Assembly (NCBI GenBank): GCA_963678855.1
Contig: OY787448.1
Coordinates: 372,001-436,000 of the forward strand
DNA from: F22 sp963678855
Lineage (GTDB): Bacteria > Bacteroidota > Bacteroidia > Bacteroidales > Bacteroidaceae
Reading direction: 5' to 3'
Length of the DNA stretch: 64,000 nucleotides
A model generated the notes under the pieces. It did not search any database. It was not told the origin of the DNA and saw nothing but the letters and a program-made list of their open reading frames with translations. The first letter of the stretch is position 1. The number at the start of each line of letters is the position of its first letter. The translations under genes were made by a program, and so were the position numbers. Positions 9,742-18,342 of the stretch are shown here, piece by piece.

Positions 9742-9852
9742 TCAGTTTGTAGCACAGATGCAGATTGATCTACAGTTTTATCTACAGACAAAAGTAACAA
9801 GAGAAACTGGTTCCTCACACTTTCCTAAGCGTAAAGAACCAGTACTATTCAA

Positions 9853-10069
9853 TTATATTACAGCATCACACCACATCTTCTCACGACACACCTTAAACAC
9901 AATACCTTCCGACAGCGCAGCACCTTTCAGTGGCCCAGTACGATGTTTCTCCTCGCGAAACACGACGTGAGCGCTATTTACATGTTCTGGCTTCACTTCC
10001 TCAGGAGTTTGTCTTACCAGTTTCCTTATCAAGGATTGGCGATTTACGCGCCTTTATTAATACACTCAT
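9853..10069 (-). pseudogene. Remnant of an HU-like DNA-binding protein gene
   Basis: The first codons give MSVLIKAR, almost the start of the intact HU-like protein at 11852-12433 (MSVLIKGR). That frame hits a stop after 22 codons. A second frame then matches the C-terminal part of the same paralogue: HVVFREEKHRTGPLKGAALSE here against HVVFREARTRKGPNTRAALSD there. The middle, about 90 codons of DNA-binding core, is missing. This is therefore a copy with an internal deletion plus frameshift. A TACCTTTG box remains upstream on the minus strand (about 10156-10163). Confidence 0.75.
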
Positions 10070-10218
10070 AATCTAATCTTAAATTGTTATTACTCGCATC
10101 AGATTCCAAGTACTACGCTACTGCCGGCCTGCACACAGTACCTGTCTGAATTCGTATGCAAAGGTATGTAGACTGCAGAACGAGCTGTCCGCATTTTGTC
10201 CGCATTTAAGATTACTTT

Positions 10219-10593
10219 TCATTTCCTCCTACTCACACACTCCCGAAACCTTACCCGCACCCGATTGATCATACTTCTACTGACCCACTCTTCCTTTTCG
10301 ACCCCTTGCCCTTTACACTCCACAACAGTGCTAAACGTCCCAAGATCATCAATCTTGACTGAGTGCCCACTTTCTAAAATCCATTTCATCTCTGTAGCAA
10401 GGTTCACCAGCACACAAAGGATATCCCCTTTATTCATGGCCGATTTTTCCGCCATGCGCTGCGCCAATTCCTGCATACTCACCGTCCCGCGACTCACCGC
10501 CGTCGGGTAATACATTCCTTTTCCCGTTCCCCTAAGTCCACCACCTATTCGCTTGGCCTTAATCACTAAATGCTTTGCACTTTCTATCATCAT
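10219..10593 (-). CDS. HU-family (histone-like) DNA-binding protein
   Basis: 124 residues, matching the Bacteroidota HU-related family (TIGR01201 type). Diagnostic segments are YYPTAVSRGTVSMQELAQRMAEKSAMNKGDIL and the late strand KIDDLGTFSTVVECKGQGV. It ends shortly after RVRVRFRECVSRRK, so it lacks the long acidic tail of its paralogue at 11852-12433. Such genes are usually found next to an amidase and a smalltalk peptide in Bacteroidales, exactly as here. Role in DNA packaging or regulation is inferred from family only. Confidence 0.85.
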   Translation of the reverse strand: MMIESAKHLVIKAKRIGGGLRGTGKGMYYPTAVSRGTVSMQELAQRMAEKSAMNKGDILCVLVNLATEMKWILESGHSVKIDDLGTFSTVVECKGQGVEKEEWVSRSMINRVRVRFRECVSRRK

Positions 10594-10720
10594 TTTATTC
10601 TTTACCTAATTATTATTTACACGAACTAAACGACCGCCGTTGACACAGATACTACAACGGATTGAGTTGATACCATCACTATTGAGGTTGACCGTATTTC
10701 ACTCGTTTGGAGCCATCTGG

Positions 10721-10752
10721 ACAGTTCCTCTTTGGAACGAGGAACTATCCAG
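10721..10752. terminator. Hairpin after the amidase gene, containing a shared 19-mer
   Basis: Inverted arms TGGACAGTTCCTC and GAGGAACTATCCA surround a short loop directly after the amidase stop (10761, minus strand). One arm plus loop contains, on the minus strand, the sequence AGTTCCTCGTTCCAAAGAG, which recurs twice near 21.1 and 22.1 kb. It may be a terminator or a small dispersed repeat. Confidence 0.55.
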
Positions 10753-10760
10753 CACCTTTT

Positions 10761-11543
10761 CTAAATAGATTCGAGATCTGGCGGCGGCGCCATCGGATTC
10801 GGCACTTCTAGTTCATTCTTCAACAACACCCCGTAGGGCGCATCGTCATCATCGTCACCATTTTCAAGTACCACAGAAGACTCAGCAGATGCAGCAGCAG
10901 AATCACTAGCAGATGAATCACCAGAGGCCCCACCCTCTACCATTAGATACTCCTCCGCCGACTTACACAACTTGAGCAAGGCCTCCGTCACTGGCTCGCC
11001 CAGACTCTGGTGCGCATACACATAGTTTCTCGATACAATCGCCATTTCGCGCAGGTACGCCAGCCATTCCATATGCGCATCATAACATGGACACATCTTG
11101 ATCCAGTCCACACTGGTGATCTTTCCATCGCCATTGACATCTGGTGAAAGATCTCTGTGCCCATGCACATCGTAAATCTTAAATTCATTGACCAGCAAGC
11201 CAATCAGTTGCTTGATGGCGAGTTGCTGAAGCGGCGTACGGGTATCGGCTGGCTCACCGTGCGAATCCAATCCACCCAGATAGCAGATGCCGATGCTCGT
11301 GGCGTTATACCCCTTGGCATGAGCACCCATCTGTTGCAGCGGACGGCCCTTGTGGATGACACCTTTCTGATCGACTACAAAGTGATAGCCAATATCACGG
11401 AATTGTCTATCCTCGATATGATATCTGGCGATATCCTCTGTGGTTATATCACTGGCAGGGCTGGTAGCAGCACAATGCACAATGATGCTATCAATCTTTC
11501 GTGTGATAGCACGGGCATTAAAGAGAGTTTCATATTGTTTCAT
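10761..11543 (-). CDS. N-acetylmuramoyl-L-alanine amidase (Amidase_2 / T7 lysozyme type)
   Basis: 260 residues. The amidase core covers about residues 17-165. It has the first zinc histidine in IIVHCAATSP, the GYHFVVDQKG strand, GAHAKGYNATSIGICYLGG, the second histidine region VHGHRD, and CPCYDA near the end. It would cleave the bond between N-acetylmuramic acid and L-alanine in peptidoglycan. There is no signal peptide, so release may depend on lysis or another route. The C-terminal 90 residues are Ser/Ala/Asp rich and probably disordered. Amidases of this type beside HU-like and smalltalk genes are a recurrent Bacteroidales cluster of possible phage origin. Confidence 0.92.
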   Translation of the reverse strand: MKQYETLFNARAITRKIDSIIVHCAATSPASDITTEDIARYHIEDRQFRDIGYHFVVDQKGVIHKGRPLQQMGAHAKGYNATSIGICYLGGLDSHGEPADTRTPLQQLAIKQLIGLLVNEFKIYDVHGHRDLSPDVNGDGKITSVDWIKMCPCYDAHMEWLAYLREMAIVSRNYVYAHQSLGEPVTEALLKLCKSAEEYLMVEGGASGDSSASDSAAASAESSVVLENGDDDDDAPYGVLLKNELEVPNPMAPPPDLESI

Positions 11544-11606
11544 GATTGGTTTATTTTCTAGTTTTAATCTTATAAGTTAAATGACCTGATAGTTTATATA
11601 CAAATA

Positions 11607-11629
11607 CCGCCCCGCTCAGTGCGGGGCGG
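11607..11629. terminator. GC-rich hairpin after the smalltalk-like gene
   Basis: Perfect 9-bp stem CCGCCCCGC / GCGGGGCGG with a 5-base loop, just past the smalltalk-like stop at 11644 on the minus strand. It probably ends that transcript. Confidence 0.6.
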
Positions 11630-11643
11630 ATGGTCATAGTCCT

Positions 11644-11778
11644 CTATACGAGGTTAGCTGCATTTGCTGCTTGGGTACCAAGGGCACCCATAAGTGCCGA
11701 CAATACGGCAATAGCGATGTTGATCCAGTTGGAAATACTCCAGTGCTTAGGAGAATCGTTTTTAGTCATTGGTTTCAT
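11644..11778 (-). CDS. Smalltalk-like small membrane peptide (44 aa)
   Basis: ATG at 11778, TAG at 11644. The peptide starts MKPMTKNDSPKHWSI, has a hydrophobic segment WINIAIAVLSALMGALGT and ends ANAANLV. This matches the family named smalltalk protein in Bacteroidales, tiny membrane peptides found next to HU-like and amidase genes. The two neighbours are present on either side. Function is unknown; a holin-like role has been a natural guess because of the amidase, but nothing in the sequence proves it. Confidence 0.8.
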   Translation of the reverse strand: MKPMTKNDSPKHWSISNWINIAIAVLSALMGALGTQAANAANLV

Positions 11779-11817
11779 TGAGTTTACAATTTAAAAGGGT
11801 TTATACTTGAGAGATTC

Positions 11818-11841
11818 GCTGTCCGCCATCTGGCGGACAGC
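11818..11841. terminator. Hairpin after HU-like gene
   Basis: Perfect 11-bp stem GCTGTCCGCCA / TGGCGGACAGC with a 2-base spacer, 10 bp past the stop of the HU-like gene at 11852-12433 on the minus strand. Likely terminator, separating it from the smalltalk-like gene. Confidence 0.6.
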
Positions 11842-11851
11842 TATACTACTC

Positions 11852-12433
11852 CTATCCTAGCAAGTCGCCACCAGTGTCGCCACCGTCGCCAGAGCCTGGA
11901 TCTTCAGTGTTTCCAGTGTCACCACCGTCACCAGCATCACCTGTAGAATCGTCATCCGCCGACCAATCTGGGTCACCAGATGGGATGTTGTTCTCCGTCA
12001 CACCCGTTCTGCCCAGTTGCTCAAGCAACTCCTTGGCCAGTTCGAAGCTCACCTCGTCCGACAGTGCCGCACGGGTATTTGGCCCCTTACGCGTTCTAGC
12101 TTCACGGAACACCACATGCGTCGACGTGATTTGGTTCGCACTCAAATCCTTCAGGTCTTCCACCCCCTGACCATTGGATTTCACCGTGATACGCAATGAT
12201 CCGATACCGTCCAGCTTCACCGACTTACCGTCTTTCAGAGCCTTCTGAATCTCCTTGATCATATTGTCGACCACACTCAGCACATCCCCTCGGGTCATAG
12301 CAGATTTCTCTGCGATTTCACCTCCGATATCCTTTGTTGTCACCACACCACGCAATACCGCTTGCGGGTGAAACAACTTCTTGCCGTCCTTGTTGGCAAT
12401 GCTCGCCAAACGGCCTTTAATCAATACACTCAT
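11852..12433 (-). CDS. HU-family (histone-like) DNA-binding protein with Asp/Gly-rich tail
   Basis: 193 residues. Residues 1-125 form the HU-related DNA-binding part: HPQAVLRGVVTTKDIGGEIAEKSAMTRGDVLSVVD, then VKLDGIGSLRITVKSNGQG and STHVVFREARTRKGP. The last 40 residues are almost only Asp, Gly, Thr, Ser and Glu, an acidic disordered tail. A TATCTTTG -7 box lies 55 bp before the start (12488-12495, minus strand). It is a paralogue of the shorter gene at 10219-10593 and the likely parent of the remnant at 9853-10069. Confidence 0.88.
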   Translation of the reverse strand: MSVLIKGRLASIANKDGKKLFHPQAVLRGVVTTKDIGGEIAEKSAMTRGDVLSVVDNMIKEIQKALKDGKSVKLDGIGSLRITVKSNGQGVEDLKDLSANQITSTHVVFREARTRKGPNTRAALSDEVSFELAKELLEQLGRTGVTENNIPSGDPDWSADDDSTGDAGDGGDTGNTEDPGSGDGGDTGGDLLG

Positions 12434-12487
12434 CGTTTAAAAAATTTATAAGTTACACATAAACACAGGTCTCAGCTGAAGACACTA

Positions 12488-12495
12488 CAAAGATA
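12488..12495 (-). promoter_or_regulatory. -7 element upstream of HU-like gene
   Basis: Minus-strand TATCTTTG, a fit to the Bacteroidota TAnnTTTG -7 element, 55 bp before the HU-like start codon. No clear -33 TTTG at the usual spacing was found. Confidence 0.4.
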
Positions 12496-12591
12496 CAGCA
12501 GCACCCAGACTAGCTGTCCAGATACTGCTGTTCGTTCCATTTTTCGTAAGATAGTTATAGAGAATTTAACAAGAAAGGGATAGCATTGCTA

Positions 12592-13217
12592 CTATCCCTC
12601 TAAGATTTCATTTAAGCATTGAGCTAAGCGATGCATTTGGGTCGAAAACAACGTAGGTATTCCATGAGCATCTTCTTGATAATGCGCTTGCATATACTGA
12701 ATGGCCTGTTCACATTTGCGATGTGCCTTGCGTGGATCTGCTCCGCCAGCCACCAGCTTACCCAGCTGCTTTTTTAAGAGTTGGCTTCGTGTAGCTACAG
12801 GTTCATTAGCCACATCTGCAAGGTCTACAAAAGGTTGAATTACACCAATATGACACAAGTACAACTAATGGTCGCATGCATTCTACTTGGCACCATCTCA
12901 TTATGACTCAAAAAAAGAAGCTGTACTTTATTCTTCTTATATGGTGGTAAATGTCTATTTTTCTCCTGAGTCAAGAAATAAAAATACTTCCTTTCGCGTT
13001 CTTCTCCGCCAGATAAGATATACACGACAGTGGGGTCTAAGGTACCCTCTTCTTTAGTGTAGCCCTCATATACAGGGAGCTCTAAGGCTTCAGTAGACTG
13101 TTCAGTTGCCTGACCAGATGCAGAAGACTTTTTGTCTAATACTTTCGGCACTCTAGTGCCATCACCTTTGCTGTAGCCATTAGTCCCCATACGATTGCCC
13201 GTCATTGATATCTTCAA
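12592..13217 (-). pseudogene. Decayed RloB-like (AbiLii-type) gene
   Basis: Two frames together resemble the ends of an RloB-family protein. The first (13217-12840) has VVYILSGGEERERKYFYFL, the usual opening strand of RloB (VVYILxEGExxExxYF), then KVQLLFLS. It loses frame after VPSRMHA. The second (12864-12592) carries a typical C-terminus, FVDLADVANE followed by helices with KKQLGKLV and AQCLNEILEG. The central region, which in RloB holds the acidic toprim-like residues, is largely missing. The start overlaps the ATPase gene at 13180, as in RloA-RloB pairs. The toxin half is therefore probably dead. Family assignment is moderate. Confidence 0.6.
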
Positions 13218-14514
13218 GATTCAATTGAGGGATAGCCCCATAGCGTCCTTGCAGATACCCATTCTGCAGCGACTTCGTAGCGTGCTCTTTAAAGTCATTC
13301 AAAGAGTATAGATTCGTAGCTCCTTTATTCTTTTCAGTAAACCATATTTCATCTGGTCGTATCAGCTCTTGCTGATTCATCAGCTGGGCCTGATGCGTTG
13401 TAAAAATCAACTGACCATTCGATTTAGAATTTGCGAATAGCTTGATTATTTCATAAATAAGCAGTGGGTGTAGACTCATCTCTATCTCATCAACAAAGAC
13501 TACACATTCTGCGTGGATTGCTGCATATAAAGCGGGCATTAAGCGCAAGATAGACTCTGTGCCATCAGACTCTGAATCAATATCCAGCTCTACTAACTTA
13601 TCTCCCATTTTATGTCGAAAAACAAATTCGAGATAACTCGCTTTTTTATCTTCGTCTCTCACAATATTAAATAGCGGTAAACCTGAGTGCCTCACAGGTG
13701 ATATAATGCCACTCTCTGCCTTATCCAGAGCCTCATAGATTGCCTCTTTCCTTTTACTATCCACATCCCATTGATCAATGTCTGTTTTTACTACAGCAAA
13801 CTCTGTCATGCCTAAATCGACATGCTTCAAGAAACGCTGAGTAAATTCTAGCATTTCTTTGTGCTCGTACATATTCACTGGAAGATTAGGGATTTCAGCC
13901 CCCACCCCCACAGTAAACATCTTGTGTCTCAACCAATTAATAGCTTCGTCTAGTTTTTTATTAGAAAGGATAGGTGCCGTTTTTAACACAGCAATCAAAG
14001 ACGACGTTTGGTTTACTTTCAAAGTATTGAGTACAGCATTAGTAAGATCCTTATGAAATCTCAAATCAGTCTTAAATTGATGCTGCTTTCTTTCGTATAT
14101 TAAGGCACTTTTTTTATTGGTTTTAGGACCAGAAAATTTCAAAATTTCATCAATAGACCCATTTTGATACACAGACAACTCATACGAGTACACCTGTCCC
14201 GCTGTTTCAAACTCAACAACAAAGTTGATAGGTATACCTGTTCCAATATTAGGTTTGTACATCCAATCAGACATATCTAAACCGCCTAAAAATTTGAGGT
14301 CGTTTATGACCTGTTTCACAAAATACACCGCCTTAATCAGGTTCGTCTTTCCCGATGCGTTCGCCCCATATACCAGCGCCTGTTTCAATACAGGCACCGT
14401 GTGGTCCTTATAGATATGCTCACTGTGCATGGTACGTTTCGGGTTAGGAAACATATCAAATGTCACCATCTCATCAAAAGAGAGAAAGTTCTTAATTGAA
14501 AAACGTAATAACAT
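13180..14514 (-). CDS. RloA-like AAA ATPase (AbiLi type)
   Basis: 444 residues, the usual size. Walker A GANASGKTN lies near residue 50, and the ABC-type C-terminal motifs are DGTESILRLMPAL (signature) and VFVDEIEMSLHPLL (Walker B), followed by the switch histidine in IFTTHQAQLM. This is the AAA_15/AAA_21 family that pairs with RloB in RloAB and AbiL systems. The catalytic residues are all present, but the partner downstream is broken, so the ATPase may be an orphan. A TATATTTG -7 box lies 23 bp upstream (14537-14544). The role in phage abortive infection is inferred from the family. Confidence 0.85.
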   Translation of the reverse strand: MLLRFSIKNFLSFDEMVTFDMFPNPKRTMHSEHIYKDHTVPVLKQALVYGANASGKTNLIKAVYFVKQVINDLKFLGGLDMSDWMYKPNIGTGIPINFVVEFETAGQVYSYELSVYQNGSIDEILKFSGPKTNKKSALIYERKQHQFKTDLRFHKDLTNAVLNTLKVNQTSSLIAVLKTAPILSNKKLDEAINWLRHKMFTVGVGAEIPNLPVNMYEHKEMLEFTQRFLKHVDLGMTEFAVVKTDIDQWDVDSKRKEAIYEALDKAESGIISPVRHSGLPLFNIVRDEDKKASYLEFVFRHKMGDKLVELDIDSESDGTESILRLMPALYAAIHAECVVFVDEIEMSLHPLLIYEIIKLFANSKSNGQLIFTTHQAQLMNQQELIRPDEIWFTEKNKGATNLYSLNDFKEHATKSLQNGYLQGRYGAIPQLNLEDINDGQSYGD

Positions 14515-14536
14515 AATCGTAGTCTATTGGTTATTA

Positions 14537-14544
14537 CAAATATA
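14537..14544 (-). promoter_or_regulatory. -7 element of the RloA-like gene
   Basis: Minus-strand TATATTTG, 23 bp before the start codon at 14514; consistent with the Bacteroidota promoter consensus. Confidence 0.4.
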
Positions 14545-14564
14545 CAGCTTTTTTCAAGGAAACG

Positions 14565-14597
14565 GCCTTTATCCGTGATTTTCTCACGGATAAAGGC
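14565..14597. terminator. Terminator hairpin after dnaB-like gene
   Basis: Perfect 14-bp stem GCCTTTATCCGTGA / TCACGGATAAAGGC around a 5-base loop, 8 bp past the stop of the helicase gene at 14605 (minus strand). Likely transcription terminator for the replication operon. Confidence 0.7.
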
Positions 14598-14604
14598 TAT
14601 TTTT

Positions 14605-16227
14605 CTACACATACCCCGTGTAATAATACCTTTCCCTCACCTTATACTCACGCATCACCCCATCTGGCACCTTCACCCCACTAGGCCCATCCACGCCCAG
14701 CGCATCTTTCGATTTCAGTCGACCCACTTTGGAGCCACCCGACTGTCCTTCACCAGAGCCACCCGAAGCACCAGCCGATGCCGAATCTGCCTCCATCACC
14801 CTAGCCACCTCATCAGGAATCTTATGCCATCGCATCTGCTCAGGCGGCGGCACCAATCCTGGGCCATCCGCATTGTCAAATTTACGATACGAATCTTTAA
14901 ACACCAGATTCACATCCCCCATAGCTCCATTTCTATGCTTGTCGACAATCAGAATCACCTTACCCTTAGTATCCTGACGATTCATCGACTTGATAGCACA
15001 GCGCTCAGGACGAAAAATCAAACACACCACATCCGCATTGTTCTCCACATCACCCGATTCACGCAAATCCGATCGCACAGGACGCTTCCCTTCGGCCGTC
15101 TCCCGCTTCGCCTGCTCACGGTTCATCTGCGCCAACTCCACAATACATATATTCAACTGTTCCGCCAGTTGCTTGAGCCGCACACACACATTACCCACCG
15201 CCACCTGACGATTCTCTATTTGACTCGTATCCCGTGCGGCCAGTTGCAAGTAATCAATAAACACCACCTTGGTATCATGCACCCGCACATCACGACGGAT
15301 ATACGCCTCCAGTCCGTCCAAATCCAGTCCATGAGGCTTGTACAAACACAGCTTCATATCCTTCATTTGCTTATGCGCCTCCTCCACACGCTTGCGCTCA
15401 AACATAGACAACATCCCATTCTTCACCTTATCATGGCTCACCTCAGCCAGCGACGTATTGATACGCCCCATCGTCTCTTGTTCCCCCATTTCCAAAGTAA
15501 AAATCGACGTAAAGACATCGTTGATACGAGACACATTGACCGCCATATTGATACCTAAAGCCGATTTCCCATCACCAGGGCACCCACCTATGACCACCAC
15601 CTTGCCTGGCTTCAGCCCTTTTGTCACCGCATCAAGCTCATGAAAGCCAGTCCACCAACCCACTTCCTGCTTATCTCCCAGCTCGTATTGAAGCAAATCG
15701 GGATGCTTATCGATATACTCACCCAGCGTCCCGCCACAGTCCATTACCTGCGCATCATCCGTCTCCTCCAGATGCCCTTTCATCTTCGCTCGAATCTTCT
15801 TTTCATCCATTTCAGGATTCTCCGTCGCCTCTATCAACTCATACAGAGTCTCTTTGCTACGCCTACGAAAAGCCATCTTCTTGAGTCGATTCGCATAACG
15901 TGTCAGCGTTGCCTCCGCCAGCACGATACCATCCAACTGCTGCAACATGCCTAGTCCACCCACCGCATCCAGATGCCCCGATTCTAGCAACTGGCTCCGA
16001 AGCAACAACACATCAAAAGGTCCAGACTCGTCAGCCCCCTCCTCGGCCGCCAAAGCCCCCATCGCCCCATAAATCAAGCCATGCTCGTTCAACATAAAAT
16101 CACTCGCCTTCAGCACAGGCCCCACAGCCTCGTATGCCGACGTGCCCCCCGACATCAAGCCCCCAAGCACCTGTATTTCCATCATCTCATCGTGCATCAC
16201 CGATGCCCCTTGTCCACTCATACTCAT
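14605..16227 (-). CDS. dnaB: DnaB-like replicative DNA helicase
   Basis: 540 residues. The N-terminal domain (about 15-125) resembles DnaB-N, including LGGLMSGG and HGLIYGAMGAL. The RecA-type core has Walker A GCPGDGKSALGIN near residue 215, Walker B KVVFIDYLQL, and SDLRESGDVENNADVV with the DnaB4 sensor region. The last 80 residues are Ser/Gly rich and probably disordered. It would unwind DNA at replication forks of a mobile element; the chromosomal dnaB is expected elsewhere. Its start overlaps the stop of the next upstream gene (ATGA), so it belongs to the operon 18342-14605. The G/C-rich codon use differs from the Zorya and defence genes. Confidence 0.9.
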   Translation of the reverse strand: MSMSGQGASVMHDEMMEIQVLGGLMSGGTSAYEAVGPVLKASDFMLNEHGLIYGAMGALAAEEGADESGPFDVLLLRSQLLESGHLDAVGGLGMLQQLDGIVLAEATLTRYANRLKKMAFRRRSKETLYELIEATENPEMDEKKIRAKMKGHLEETDDAQVMDCGGTLGEYIDKHPDLLQYELGDKQEVGWWTGFHELDAVTKGLKPGKVVVIGGCPGDGKSALGINMAVNVSRINDVFTSIFTLEMGEQETMGRINTSLAEVSHDKVKNGMLSMFERKRVEEAHKQMKDMKLCLYKPHGLDLDGLEAYIRRDVRVHDTKVVFIDYLQLAARDTSQIENRQVAVGNVCVRLKQLAEQLNICIVELAQMNREQAKRETAEGKRPVRSDLRESGDVENNADVVCLIFRPERCAIKSMNRQDTKGKVILIVDKHRNGAMGDVNLVFKDSYRKFDNADGPGLVPPPEQMRWHKIPDEVARVMEADSASAGASGGSGEGQSGGSKVGRLKSKDALGVDGPSGVKVPDGVMREYKVRERYYYTGYV

Positions 16228-16547
16228 CGTCCTAAAAAGTTTGGATATTTTTGTTCAATAAACGCACATATACTCTCGTAGATACACCCATCGGCATCGC
16301 CACCCAGCAGCGCATTCATCACCACTGCCTGCGCAATGGTGAGATGCTTCTGCTTTTTCTTGTAGCCCAATACCTCCAGCAGATGCTGCAAATCACCAGA
16401 CGACCCATACAAGCGTTGCATCCGCTTGAGCGCCCCCTGCTCACTCTCCGTCTCCAGCGCAAACATCGCCTTCGCCAAGTCCGCCTTCGTGATACTCAAT
16501 TTGTTAATCTCCCTCATCAGTTTGAGGTATCGGTTTCTACGTAACAT
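16224..16547 (-). CDS. Hypothetical protein of replication operon
   Basis: 107 residues from the ATG at 16547, chosen because an earlier start would run into the upstream gene that stops at 16555. The protein is basic and helical (MLRRNRYLKLMREIN, then KKKQKHLTIAQAVVMNALL), with no membrane segment. It sits between an unknown 350-residue protein and the DnaB-like helicase with overlapping or near-touching ends. A helicase-loading or DNA-binding role would fit the place, but I do not recognise a family and this is inference. Confidence 0.7.
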   Translation of the reverse strand: MLRRNRYLKLMREINKLSITKADLAKAMFALETESEQGALKRMQRLYGSSGDLQHLLEVLGYKKKQKHLTIAQAVVMNALLGGDADGCIYESICAFIEQKYPNFLGR

Positions 16548-16554
16548 AATTGTG

Positions 16555-17607
16555 CTAATTAGATAATTTCTTTGGTGCAATAATCGTCAGAAGATTGTCG
16601 TTGCGAAACACCTTCATCAAGTAATTGTAAGGATGAGCCAAAGGCTTGGTTTTCCCAGAATCCACCTTGTCTCTGACATCCATAATCGCCTTGGTCACTT
16701 TATGATTCTTCAAGCCATAATTGGTGAGATGCATCACCACACAGAGATGCGTCCATGTCCACTGCCCCAAATCCTTCAGTGCCGCCAACAGCCCCACCAT
16801 ATCATAAGCCTCCGTCTGCACATACTCAGGAACAATAGCCAATAAATCGACCACATCCGTAGGACATTGATCCTCAAACTCCGCATACGGATTCATGATA
16901 AATCCAGGCAACATCCGCTCATTGGTCATCGCCCAGTGCAGCTGTCTCAAGTCTGGGATAGGATGCCCCGCTCTGTCCTTGACCAAAGCCAGAATAGGGA
17001 AATCGCCATTCAGCAATTTCTTGTCCACCAAGTCCCAGTCCTGTGAAGGCAACATAATCTCCTCCAACTGCTGCTTCTTCACGCCCATTTCCCACTCCAA
17101 ATCAAGCGTCATATACGGTTCGAAGACATCACTAATCATACATTCCAGTCCTTGAATCACCGCTTCCTTATCATCATACGTGATATGCTTGCGACGCATC
17201 AACATCTGCACATCCTCCTGCATCTGCACAAAAACTACATTGTCCTTCTCCCCCCAGTTGAGTGCATGCAAAAACGCATACAATCGCAATTCCGTATCGG
17301 GCACCAAGCCAATCTCCAGAAAGTGCAGACACTCCTCCAGTGTAGCCAAGTCATACTCAGGCAATTGGGCATACTCAGGCTGATACTTCCATGGCAGTCG
17401 TCCCCTATAAGCCGCATACCTCGGATTGTACCAGTCAGTAAAACGCGGGGGGCACAGCCCCTGCGCCAAATCAATAATCAAATCATTCACCGACAGACGA
17501 GGCAGTCCGTAGGTGTCAGGTACTGAAGGTACAGACTTCAGTCCGAATAGGTTCACAAATATCAGTGGTGTGGCATACTCGGATGCCTGCTTTTTAGGTC
17601 GTTTCAT
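16555..17607 (-). CDS. Hypothetical protein of replication operon
   Basis: 350 residues, soluble, no recognisable family. It begins MKRPKKQASEYATPLIFV and is rich in aromatic residues (FTDWYNPRYAAYRG, WKYQPEYAQLPEYDL). No nucleotide-binding or zinc motif can be seen. It shares codon use with the adjacent helicase, and lies between a DUF4373-like gene and the 107-residue gene. Phage-type replication initiators often occupy this place, but the sequence does not prove such a role. Confidence 0.75.
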   Translation of the reverse strand: MKRPKKQASEYATPLIFVNLFGLKSVPSVPDTYGLPRLSVNDLIIDLAQGLCPPRFTDWYNPRYAAYRGRLPWKYQPEYAQLPEYDLATLEECLHFLEIGLVPDTELRLYAFLHALNWGEKDNVVFVQMQEDVQMLMRRKHITYDDKEAVIQGLECMISDVFEPYMTLDLEWEMGVKKQQLEEIMLPSQDWDLVDKKLLNGDFPILALVKDRAGHPIPDLRQLHWAMTNERMLPGFIMNPYAEFEDQCPTDVVDLLAIVPEYVQTEAYDMVGLLAALKDLGQWTWTHLCVVMHLTNYGLKNHKVTKAIMDVRDKVDSGKTKPLAHPYNYLMKVFRNDNLLTIIAPKKLSN

Positions 17608-17652
17608 TTCTGTTACAAGTTAAATGGTTTTTAAGAATCGGTTCCTGATCAT

Positions 17653-17748
17653 GAGTTCTGTAAGAACTCTTTATAAAATAAAGGAATTTCTCTGGGAGAA
17701 AATCTGCTACAGATTTCTACCGACACATTTTTCAGCCAGAGAGATTCC
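17653..17748. repeat. Cluster of nested inverted repeats between replication genes
   Basis: Three inverted repeats lie in 96 bp. GAGTTCT-GTA-AGAACTC is at 17653-17669. An outer arm at 17683-17695 pairs with 17736-17748 (12 of 13). An inner arm AGAAAATCTG pairs with CAGATTTCT around CTA (17697-17718). This could be a terminator/attenuator or an origin-like structure. Confidence 0.55.
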
Positions 17749-17760
17749 GATAATGACCAA

Positions 17761-18342
17761 TTAAGAAAAGACAAATTGGTCGTCAGCTTCTTGAAAAAGC
17801 ACGCCACCCGATGTGATGATTTCGTGCATATTGTCCTCGCCACCATAATAGCGACACGCCGCATCATATTCCTTGTCACTCATGCATTGAATTACCTCTT
17901 TCGAGTTCTCCACATGCAGTGCCAAGCGATATTTTCGGCGCCATTCAGTACGCAAACACAACATATGCAGCGGAATTGTCATATGCTCTTTGCGTGCCTT
18001 TTGGCTCGCTCTAAAAAACTCTTTTTGAATAAATTCGCAGGTGATTACTCCCTCAGAAGCATACAAATAGTTGTTAAAGTGGCCAGATTTGACAAGTTCC
18101 TCAATCTCTTGAGTCATCACCTTCCTGCTGATACCCAAATGATGCCCTAGAGTCTCCTTGTCCTCAAAGGTCAACATGGCCGCATAGTGACCCTTTTTAA
18201 TGACCGCCATGCATACCGCCATAAATAATGACGGTTTGTCATAACCAAACTCTCGAATGATTCCCTGAAAAGGCTCTTCCTGAAACACCGTCAAATCGAC
18301 AGAGATATACGTCATCGCCTTCTTTTTCCTTTGTTTTCTCAT
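17761..18342 (-). CDS. DUF4373 (Lin1244/Lin1753-like) N-terminal domain protein
   Basis: 193 residues. The opening ISVDLTVFQEEPFQGIIREFGYDKPSLFMAVCMAVI and the following helix-turn-helix-like segment (LGHHLGISRKVMTQEIEELVKSG) resemble the DUF4373 winged-helix domain of phage and plasmid replication proteins. The similarity is at pattern level. It is the first gene of the minus-strand replication operon, next to a palindrome-rich divergent promoter region. A role as initiator or regulator is plausible and unproven. Confidence 0.65.
   Translation of the reverse strand: MRKQRKKKAMTYISVDLTVFQEEPFQGIIREFGYDKPSLFMAVCMAVIKKGHYAAMLTFEDKETLGHHLGISRKVMTQEIEELVKSGHFNNYLYASEGVITCEFIQKEFFRASQKARKEHMTIPLHMLCLRTEWRRKYRLALHVENSKEVIQCMSDKEYDAACRYYGGEDNMHEIITSGGVLFQEADDQFVFS

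Noticed and set aside
14527..15558. Plus-strand frame of 343 codons
   Set aside because: His/Ile/Leu-rich translation antisense to the DnaB-like helicase, with no domain pattern.
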